Positions 1-5,323 of a stretch of 5,323 nucleotides of DNA are shown one piece after another; position 1 is the first letter of the stretch, and every line of letters begins with the position of its first letter. Position numbers and translations under genes: made by a program. The DNA is from Deltaproteobacteria bacterium (lineage in GTDB: Bacteria; Myxococcota_A; UBA9042; DTJE01). Location: the NCBI GenBank assembly GCA_013151875.1, contig JAADHL010000191.1:1-5323 (forward strand), in the 5' to 3' direction. The notes beneath the pieces were generated by a model, which saw only the letters and a program-made list of their open reading frames with translations, searched no databases and was not told the origin of the DNA.

Positions 1-2520
1 CGGCTCGAACACGAGATCGAGTTGATCGTTCGCATGGGGTTCGACGCCTACTACCTCATTGTGTGGGACTTCATCCGCTGGGCCCGCGACAAGGGTATTC
101 CAGTGGGTCCCGGGCGCGGTTCGGGCGCTGGATCCCTGGTGGCCTACGCCATCGGTGTGACAGACGTCGATCCCATCAGGTACGGCTTGCTGTTCGAGCG
201 TTTCCTGAATCCCGAAAGGGTCAACCCCCCTGACTTCGACATCGATTTCTGCCAGAACCGGCGAGATGAGGTCATAGACTACGTCGGCCGGAAGTACGGT
301 CATGAATATGTCGGGCAGATAATCACCTACTCGCAGTTGAAGGCAAAGGCCGCGATTCGCGATGTGGCCAGGGTCATCGGACTCAGCTTTTCCGAGGGTG
401 ATCGCGTGGCCAAGCTGATCCCCATCCATCCCAAGATGACCCTCGAAAAGGCGCTGAAACAGGAGCCGAAACTAGAGGAAATGATCAATGGTCCCGAGGC
501 GGACCCCAGGTTGCAGGAGCTGTGGCGTATCGCGGAAAAACTGGAGGGTCTGTCGCGTCAGCCGGGCAAGCATGCCGCCGGCGTCGTGATAGCGGATCGC
601 CCCATTTCCGAATACGCCCCGCTTTACAAGACCGAGGATGGGGTGATCGTCACCCAGTTCAACATGAAGGACCTGGACGCGGTGGGACTCATCAAGTTCG
701 ACTTTCTGGGTCTTACCGCCCTCACCATCATCGACAACGCGGTCAAGTGGATCCGGGCGCGGCGTGAACCCGACTTCCGCGTAGAGGATATTCCACTTGA
801 CGACCCGGCGACCTATGAACTCCTCGCCGCCGGCACGACCGCGGGCGTATTCCAGTTGGAAAGCAGGGGCATCACCGACCTCGTCAGGAGGGTCCGGCCC
901 GACTGCGTGGACGATATTATCGCCATTCTGGCCCTTTACCGGCCCGGCCCGCTGGGCGGGGGGATGAAGGACGACTTTATTCTATGCAAACACGGCGAAA
1001 AAAAGGTCAAATACCCCATACCCGAACTCGAGCCCATCCTGAAAGAGACCCACGGCGTCATCCTGTACCAGGAGCAGGTGATGCGCATCGCCTCCAAGCT
1101 GGCGGGTTTCAGCATGGGCCGCGCCGATCTTCTTAGAAGGGCCATGGGCAAAAAGAAGATCAAGGAGTTGGAGTCGCACCGCGAGCCGTTCATAGAGGGC
1201 GCCAAGTCCAGGGGCGTCGATGAAAAGAAGGCGCGCGACCTGTTCCAAAAGATGGAGTTCTTCGCTGAGTACGGGTTCAACAAGAGCCACAGCGCAGCGT
1301 ACGCATTCGTCACCCTGAGGACGGCCTATCTCAAGGCGCACTTTCCGGCCGAATTCCTGTGCGCGATCCTGACCGCCGAAAAGGGTGATCAGGACAAACT
1401 CACCCTGTTCATCCATGAGGCGCGCGACCTGGGCGTGGACGTGCTTTTGCCGGATGTCAACCGCTCTCAGGCCGACTTCACCGTCGAGGACACAAAGACC
1501 GGAAGCGGGGAGGAGGTTCCAGCCATTCGTTTCGGCCTTGGGGCGGTAAAGGGGGTCGGCGACAAGGCGGTGGAGGTCATTCTGGAGGCACGCGAGCAAG
1601 GCCCGTTCGAGGACTTCATGGATTTCCTCGTTCGAGTGGACCCGCGCAAGGTCAACCGCCGGGTGATTGAAGCCCTGATCAAAAGCGGCGCCCTGGATTG
1701 TTTCGAGCACACCAGAAGGGCCATGGTGGAGGGTCTGGAACGCCTTTCCGACCTCGCGCAGAATCGCAGGGCTGAAAGGGACTCGGGCCAGATGGGGCTC
1801 TTTGACGCGGACGCCGACCAGGGGCTGCTTGCCGGCGGCGTCAACGGACCTCCCGACCTTCCCGAGTGGCCCGTCAACGAAAAGCTGGCCCTTGAAAGGG
1901 CCGCAATCGGCAATTACATCAGCGGGCACCCCATGGACCCATACGTCGACGAGCTGCGGACGAAAAAGGTCAAACCCATCGGCGGGCTTGCCGAAACAGT
2001 CAGCAACAAATCAACGGTTTCCGTTGCCGGCATTGTCGTCCAAAGGACCGAAAAACTGTCGAAAAACGGCGACCGAATGGCGTTTGTAACCCTGGAAGAC
2101 ACCACTGGCCAGGTCGAGTGCAAGATATGGCCCAGATTCTACGAAGAGTGGTCGCAGGTCGCGGGCGGCGACGAACCGCTGCTGGTGACCGGCAAGGTCA
2201 CGATCCAGGGGGATTCAGATTTCGAGGTGGCGAGCCTTGAAGTCAACTCGGTGGCCAGGCTGGATGCCGCTCGCGGTGCAATGGCCGATTCAGTCATGGT
2301 CCGTATGGATCTTGACGGGCTGCGCGAAGCTCAAATCGACAGGCTCAGCGAGGCCGTCAAACGCCACCCGGGCAAATGCGCCCTCCTGCTTGTGCTGAGG
2401 CTCAAAGGCAAGGGCGAGATCCATCTGCGCGCGGAATCTTCCTGGTCCGTGGATCCCTCCGATTCAACGCTGCGCGACCTGGAGGAGGTCATGGGCCCCT
2501 CGTCAGTCGGTCTGTGGTAA
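1..2520 (+). CDS. dnaE: DNA polymerase III alpha subunit (replicative polymerase), 3' part, N-terminus outside window
   Basis: This is the catalytic subunit of the chromosomal replicase, which acts in the cytoplasm with the beta clamp, clamp loader and proofreading subunit. The frame is open from base 1 and ends in TAA at 2518-2520, giving 839 visible residues. By motif alignment with E. coli DnaE (1160 aa), about 320 residues are missing, including the PHP domain. The TTG at 22 is therefore an internal codon, not a start. Domains in visible numbering: palm motif GPGRGSGAGS (36-45); PDFDIDF (77-83) with two catalytic aspartates; QPGKHAAG (187-194); the third catalytic Asp in KFDFLGL (234); fingers with RPGPLGGG (314-321) and YGFNKSHSAAYA (424-435); helix-hairpin-helix (about 509-565); clamp motif QMGLF (597-601); OB fold (about 672-754); and a C-terminal domain (about 764-839). 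It is intact, with no intein or frameshift. PolC is excluded because no exonuclease domain interrupts the sequence and the order is DnaE-like. Confidence 0.98.
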   Translation, partial: RLEHEIELIVRMGFDAYYLIVWDFIRWARDKGIPVGPGRGSGAGSLVAYAIGVTDVDPIRYGLLFERFLNPERVNPPDFDIDFCQNRRDEVIDYVGRKYGHEYVGQIITYSQLKAKAAIRDVARVIGLSFSEGDRVAKLIPIHPKMTLEKALKQEPKLEEMINGPEADPRLQELWRIAEKLEGLSRQPGKHAAGVVIADRPISEYAPLYKTEDGVIVTQFNMKDLDAVGLIKFDFLGLTALTIIDNAVKWIRARREPDFRVEDIPLDDPATYELLAAGTTAGVFQLESRGITDLVRRVRPDCVDDIIAILALYRPGPLGGGMKDDFILCKHGEKKVKYPIPELEPILKETHGVILYQEQVMRIASKLAGFSMGRADLLRRAMGKKKIKELESHREPFIEGAKSRGVDEKKARDLFQKMEFFAEYGFNKSHSAAYAFVTLRTAYLKAHFPAEFLCAILTAEKGDQDKLTLFIHEARDLGVDVLLPDVNRSQADFTVEDTKTGSGEEVPAIRFGLGAVKGVGDKAVEVILEAREQGPFEDFMDFLVRVDPRKVNRRVIEALIKSGALDCFEHTRRAMVEGLERLSDLAQNRRAERDSGQMGLFDADADQGLLAGGVNGPPDLPEWPVNEKLALERAAIGNYISGHPMDPYVDELRTKKVKPIGGLAETVSNKSTVSVAGIVVQRTEKLSKNGDRMAFVTLEDTTGQVECKIWPRFYEEWSQVAGGDEPLLVTGKVTIQGDSDFEVASLEVNSVARLDAARGAMADSVMVRMDLDGLREAQIDRLSEAVKRHPGKCALLLVLRLKGKGEIHLRAESSWSVDPSDSTLRDLEEVMGPSSVGLW
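229..249 (+). other. DnaE palm active-site motif PDFDIDF
   Basis: This motif carries two of the three catalytic aspartates of family C polymerases. Aligning the motifs to E. coli DnaE places Asp80 and Asp82 (visible numbering) at E. coli D401 and D403. The third, Asp234 at bases 700-702 in KFDFLGL, falls at D555 with the same offset of 321 residues. All three metal-binding residues are present, so the polymerase should be active. Confidence 0.9.
1525..1695 (+). other. DnaE helix-hairpin-helix DNA-binding region
   Basis: This segment (visible residues about 509-565) begins with the conserved stretch IRFGLGAVKGVGDKAVE and ends at IKSGALD. Family C polymerases have a helix-hairpin-helix region here, between the fingers and the clamp-binding motif, that contacts duplex DNA behind the active site. 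The GVG turn and the following helix are typical of the fold. The boundaries are approximate. Confidence 0.8.
1789..1803 (+). other. Beta sliding clamp-binding motif QMGLF in DnaE
   Basis: The pentapeptide QMGLF (visible residues 597-601) fits the bacterial clamp-binding consensus of Gln, two variable residues, then Leu-Phe. It lies where E. coli DnaE has its internal clamp-binding motif (QADMF, near residue 920), after the helix-hairpin-helix and before the OB fold. It closely fits the consensus, which suggests firm binding to DnaN. A low-complexity Asp/Gly-rich linker follows, as expected for an exposed peptide. Confidence 0.85.
2014..2262 (+). other. DnaE OB-fold domain
   Basis: Visible residues about 672-754 match the OB-fold nucleic-acid-binding domain near the C-terminus of DnaE. 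The recognisable pattern is a first strand VSVAGIVV, then a basic turn, MAFVTLEDTTGQVECKIWP, and the later strand LLVTGKV. In the family this domain is thought to bind the single-stranded template. The boundaries are judged by eye. Confidence 0.85.
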
Positions 2521-2573
2521 TTTGTGCTTCCAGTCCGGTAGATGAGGCCCCGTCAAAGTCAAACACGACCGGA
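2521..2573. other. Intergenic gap between convergent dnaE and TPR gene ends
   Basis: This 53-base spacer separates the dnaE stop codon from the stop codon of the opposing TPR gene. It is too short for a further gene and neither strand shows a start with a ribosome binding site. Its only visible structure is the inverted repeat described separately. No long T tract follows the repeat on either strand, so a canonical intrinsic terminator is not evident. Confidence 0.85.
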
Positions 2574-2575
2574 CT
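2532..2575. repeat. 8-bp inverted repeat between convergent genes, possible weak bidirectional terminator
   Basis: AGTCCGGT at 2532-2539 is perfectly complementary to ACCGGACT at 2568-2575, leaving a 28-base loop. The right arm covers two bases of the TPR gene's TAG stop codon (2574-2576). The placement, where two transcripts converge, suits a terminator serving both strands. However, the loop is long, the stem is short, and no U-rich tail follows on either strand. It could help halt or stabilise transcript ends, or it could be chance. Confidence 0.3.
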
Positions 2576-5323
2576 ACATACGCTCCAGAAGCCTACGAAT
2601 CTCGGTTGCCTCGGACGATTTATTCGGCACCAGTTTCAGATAGGCGACGAATGTCCGGCGTGCCAGAGGGGTCAACTTCTGATCCCGATATATCAGGCCG
2701 AGATACCTCAATGCTTCCGGAAATCCCTTGGGATTCTTGTGGGCGACAGCCTCAAGGTAGGTCCTGGCGCTGTCGATTTCGCCCCTGCGAAGCATTATGC
2801 GCCCGAGGTAATAGTTCGCGGCGGCATGCGAACGGTCCCTCTTGACGACCTGTTTGAAATAGGGGACGGCCTCGTCGTACCGCGCCATCTCGTACAAGGT
2901 CCTGCCAAAGCTCATCAGGAGGTCCAGCCTCGACGGGGAAAGCGCCAGGGCCGCCTCGAAATCACGCATTGCCTGCGGGTATTTCTCCTCCTTGAACAGG
3001 AGTTTTCCCCTCAGCCTGTACGCATCGGAGTCCTGCCTTTCAAGGGGCACGTCGCCCCTCCTGTAGGCGCCGACCACCTTGTCCAGTTGCAGCTTTGCCT
3101 CCCTTACGTCGTCCATGCCTTCCTTGTCCAGCATGACACGCGCGAGTTCCAGCCTGTATTCGGTGGCGCCGCTTTTCAACTGAACGGCGTGCATCAGTTC
3201 ATCGATGGCCTTCTGTATATGGCCTTCCTTCGCATACAGTCTGCCAAGATAGAAGTGAGCGGGCGCGTGCGACGGCACGGACGCCACGACCGACCGCAGC
3301 ACCTTTTCCGCGGCCTTGTACTTTTCGGACTGGGTCAACGCCCTGCCGTATTCCGCCGCCACGTCGGGGTCGTTTTCGTCCTTACCGTATAGCTGCGACA
3401 GCACGTTCTTGGCTTTCTTTGGCTTCCCAAGCCTCAGATATGACTCGGCCAGCCCCAGTGATCCCGCCCTGTCCAGGGCGCGTTTCCTGTGCAGCGACTC
3501 CAGGATATGCGACGCCTCGGCCGCGCGATCGAGGGCCAGAATCACCAGACCCAGATCCTGCTTGGCGCGGTTGTTCGATGCGTCCATGGCCACGACCTTG
3601 CGCAGGGTCTCCTCGGCCAGTCCGAAGTCCCTCTTCTCGCGATAGATGTGAGCCAGGGTCACCAGCAAAGGAACCTTGTCATGCACGTGATTGAGCGCCT
3701 CGGTCAGTTTCTTGGCGGCCACATGCAGCTTGCCTTCCTTGGAAAGGGCCTTCGCCAGCATCACATTGGCCTCGACCGAAGCGGGATCGATGCGCACGGC
3801 CTCCATGAAGGCGGATGAAGCAGCCCGGGGACGCCCGATATTCAACAGATAGCGGCCTCTGATGATCGCGAACACGGGGGACTTGGGATACTTGGTCATT
3901 CCAGCCTTGATCGCCTCACTCGCCTTCTGTTCCTTATCGTCCGCAAATGCGGCCTTTGCGTACATCCCAAGGAATTTTTCGGAGTCACAACCCTTCATTC
4001 GACAAGGTTCCAGCACCTCCAGCGCCTTGCCCGTCTTGTCCTCCTCGGACAACAGGCCGGACACCAGCATGGCGGTTTCCTCGTCCGCGGGATTAATCGC
4101 CAGGGCGGCCGTCAGTTCCTGCATCCTGCCTTCCGCCGTGCCCTTCTGTTCCTGTACACGGGCCATGACCAGGTGGGCCTGGAACAGCTCCAGGGAATAC
4201 GCGTCCGACGTGGCCTTGGATATGACTTCTCCGGCCAGCTTTGCCGCTTTTTCCAGGTCCCCCGCGTCCATCGCCAGTTCAGCCAGGGTCACCTTGGTGG
4301 CGACATGATCCGGTTCGATCTTGAGGATTTCCTGAAGGATTGCCTTGCCCTTGTCAGGGTTCTTTTTCGCGATCTGAACGCGTGCAAGGAAGTACTTGGC
4401 CGCCAGCAGGGCCGGATTCTTTATCAAGGCCAGTTCGAAATATTTCTGCGCCTCATCGTATTTCTTCTGGCCCAAAGCGATCTTCCCATAGAAATACAGG
4501 ACATCGGCATCCTGGGCCGTCGCAACGACGAGACCGTCCAGAACCGCTTTGGCCTCCTGGTAGTTTCCACCGTTCACAAGGTCCATCACCTTGACCATCC
4601 CGGCCTTTTGTCCTGTGATGTTTGTCTGCTTTTCCAGAAACTCGATACGCGAAACCAGTTTGGGTTTGGAAGCGACCACACCCGGATAACGCTCCCTGAA
4701 TCTCATCAGCACTTCCAGCAGATCGCCCTTGGCCTTCTGGTCCTCAGGGTCCTCCCTGAGCAGGCCCTCAAGACGCGCGATCTCGTTCATGTAGGATTCT
4801 TTCGTGTCCCTGACGATACCCGTGGTCTTCCCGGGGGCCGGAAGCGCCTTCGAGCCCGCGGCGAGGTCCATGTCGCCGGACACGAACAGATTGAACCCGA
4901 AATAGCCGTATTCGGTCTGACCCAGGATCAGGCCCACCAGCACGACCAGGAGGACGCCCATCAAGGCAACCTTTACGCCGGCAGCGCCCACTTTGACCCT
5001 TCTCCGACGCGCCGCTGCCGAGGCCTTCTGGGTCGGAATCGGCGGCTCGGCGGCCTCTGGTATCGCCGCCGCTGTGCTCAGAGAACGATCTATATCCAGG
5101 TCCAGGGTCATCGGCGGCGTCTCTCCCGGGTCCCCGGCGCCGAGGTCGAGGGCCTCGGGAACCTCCATCTCAAGGGAGGATTTTCCGACTCCATCGTCCG
5201 CGTCCGCGTCAAAGGATTCGGGCCAGGCATCCGGCAGGCCCAGGTCCACCGCGGAATCCGCGCCTCCGGCGGAACCGCCCGCCCCGGCCTCGAATATGCT
5301 GTCCACACCCCCCACGTCCAGTT
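2574..5323 (-). CDS. Membrane-anchored TPR-repeat protein, 5' end outside window
   Basis: Specific function unknown; it is probably a protein-interaction scaffold facing the periplasm. The frame is open to the right edge and ends in TAG at 2576-2574. A GTG at 5315 could start a 913-residue protein, but two sense codons (Asp, Leu) continue upstream and no ribosome binding site can be judged, so I treat the gene as partial. Numbered from that GTG: residues 1-95 are an acidic Gly/Ala/Pro/Asp-rich linker; 97-115 are basic, with RRRR at 103-106; 116-132 form one hydrophobic helix; about 170-230 are charged helices; and about 235-897 are roughly 18-19 TPRs. The basic cluster before the helix predicts an N-in, TPR-out orientation. 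The only cysteines are 438 and 443. A lipoprotein such as PEP-CTERM PrsT is less likely, since a long cytoplasmic segment precedes the helix and no lipobox Cys is seen. The acidic linker resembles deltaproteobacterial proteins with an N-terminal zinc ribbon, but that domain is not in view. Confidence 0.93.
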   Translation of the reverse strand, partial: LDVGGVDSIFEAGAGGSAGGADSAVDLGLPDAWPESFDADADDGVGKSSLEMEVPEALDLGAGDPGETPPMTLDLDIDRSLSTAAAIPEAAEPPIPTQKASAAARRRRVKVGAAGVKVALMGVLLVVLVGLILGQTEYGYFGFNLFVSGDMDLAAGSKALPAPGKTTGIVRDTKESYMNEIARLEGLLREDPEDQKAKGDLLEVLMRFRERYPGVVASKPKLVSRIEFLEKQTNITGQKAGMVKVMDLVNGGNYQEAKAVLDGLVVATAQDADVLYFYGKIALGQKKYDEAQKYFELALIKNPALLAAKYFLARVQIAKKNPDKGKAILQEILKIEPDHVATKVTLAELAMDAGDLEKAAKLAGEVISKATSDAYSLELFQAHLVMARVQEQKGTAEGRMQELTAALAINPADEETAMLVSGLLSEEDKTGKALEVLEPCRMKGCDSEKFLGMYAKAAFADDKEQKASEAIKAGMTKYPKSPVFAIIRGRYLLNIGRPRAASSAFMEAVRIDPASVEANVMLAKALSKEGKLHVAAKKLTEALNHVHDKVPLLVTLAHIYREKRDFGLAEETLRKVVAMDASNNRAKQDLGLVILALDRAAEASHILESLHRKRALDRAGSLGLAESYLRLGKPKKAKNVLSQLYGKDENDPDVAAEYGRALTQSEKYKAAEKVLRSVVASVPSHAPAHFYLGRLYAKEGHIQKAIDELMHAVQLKSGATEYRLELARVMLDKEGMDDVREAKLQLDKVVGAYRRGDVPLERQDSDAYRLRGKLLFKEEKYPQAMRDFEAALALSPSRLDLLMSFGRTLYEMARYDEAVPYFKQVVKRDRSHAAANYYLGRIMLRRGEIDSARTYLEAVAHKNPKGFPEALRYLGLIYRDQKLTPLARRTFVAYLKLVPNKSSEATEIRRLLERM
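2625..4613 (-). repeat. Array of about 18-19 tetratricopeptide repeats
   Basis: The encoded region (residues about 235-897) divides into 34-residue helix-turn-helix units with the TPR pattern of small residues at positions 8 and 20 and Pro near 32. Clear units begin at 269, 303, 337, 371, 411, 445, 479, 513, 547, 581, 615, 649, 683, 717, 762, 796, 830 and 864; a weaker one begins at 235. From 411 to 717 nine units follow with no insertion or deletion. Extra residues occur in the 371 unit (6) and the 717 unit (11). The best matches to consensus are at 269, 683, 762 and 830. The repeat is at protein level; the DNA units have diverged. Confidence 0.9.
4920..4970 (-). other. Single transmembrane helix of the TPR protein
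   Basis: Residues 116-132 form an uninterrupted hydrophobic stretch (VALMGVLLVVLVGLILG), long enough to span a membrane. It is preceded by RRRR (bases 4998-5009) and further lysines, and followed by uncharged and acidic residues. By the positive-inside rule the N-terminus is cytoplasmic and the C-terminal TPR part is exported. No signal peptidase site or lipobox Cys follows, so it is read as an anchor. Confidence 0.85.
5031..5323 (-). other. Acidic, disordered N-terminal linker of the TPR protein
   Basis: Residues 1-95 (numbered from the GTG at 5315) hold 21 Asp/Glu and only two basic residues, with many Gly, Ala, Pro and Ser. Short Asp-Leu motifs recur: VDLG at 23-26, LDLG at 56-59 and LDLDID at 71-76. 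The segment should be unstructured and, given the topology, cytoplasmic. Linkers like this often tether a small N-terminal domain to a membrane helix, which would place that domain just outside the window. Confidence 0.7.

Noticed and set aside
22..24. TTG as a start codon for the polymerase gene.
   Set aside because: The frame is open upstream to base 1, and the residues before it (RLEHEIE) match the conserved DnaE palm entry, so the codon is internal.
1264..1305. Possible intein site in DnaE: the split inteins of cyanobacterial DnaE insert just before the FNKSHS motif, within AEY-CFNKSHS.
   Set aside because: Here AEYGFNKSHSAAYA is continuous, with Gly in place of the Cys that follows a DnaE intein, and no insertion is present anywhere in the conserved motifs.
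982..1929. Long open reading frame antisense to dnaE (315 codons).
   Set aside because: It lies wholly within the conserved dnaE coding sequence and in exact codon register on the opposite strand. GC-rich genes that avoid TTA, CTA and TCA codons produce such frames by chance. The translation shows no recognisable domain.
2376..3392. Long open reading frame on the + strand (338 codons) spanning the dnaE end and the antisense of the TPR gene.
   Set aside because: It overlaps dnaE in another frame and then mirrors the TPR gene in codon register. The TPR frame has clear repeats and sensible composition, while this translation has no family resemblance.
3862..4308. Smaller + strand open frames opposite the TPR gene, including this one and those at 3316-3645 and 3489-3818.
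   Set aside because: All are antisense to a well-supported repeat protein, with no recognisable domain.
2574..5323. PEP-CTERM system TPR lipoprotein PrsT as the identity of the TPR gene, suggested by its similar size.
   Set aside because: There is no lipobox Cys after the hydrophobic helix, a long acidic segment precedes the helix, and no exopolysaccharide or PEP-CTERM gene is in view.

Overview
The window contains the ends of two convergent genes and little else. It is GC-rich by eye, with G/C favoured at third codon positions. The left half (1-2520, + strand) is the 3' three quarters of dnaE, encoding the alpha (polymerase) subunit of DNA polymerase III; the N-terminal PHP domain lies upstream of the window. 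The right half (2574-5323, - strand) encodes most of a large membrane-anchored tetratricopeptide repeat (TPR) protein whose true start lies beyond the right edge. The two stop codons are 53 bases apart. That gap holds an 8-bp perfect inverted repeat, whose right arm runs into the TPR gene's stop codon.

The organism is a bacterium. The chromosomal polymerase is an ordinary DnaE1-type alpha subunit. The TPR protein combines an acidic, Asp-rich N-terminal linker, one transmembrane helix and a long extracytoplasmic TPR array. This layout is familiar from large-genome deltaproteobacterial lineages (Myxococcota, Desulfobacterota and relatives), so I lean that way. The assignment is an inference from general appearance, not from a search.

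The genes have no evident functional link. dnaE is a replication housekeeping gene. The TPR protein is probably a structural or scaffolding factor facing the periplasm. Convergent genes cannot share an operon, and no promoter or ribosome binding site is visible because both gene starts fall outside the window. I found no RNA genes, mobile elements, CRISPR arrays, inteins or frameshifts. The region looks like ordinary core chromosome. The features most worth a second look are the nearly gap-free solenoid of about 18 TPRs, its isolated Cys-X4-Cys pair, and the missing N-terminus of that protein.
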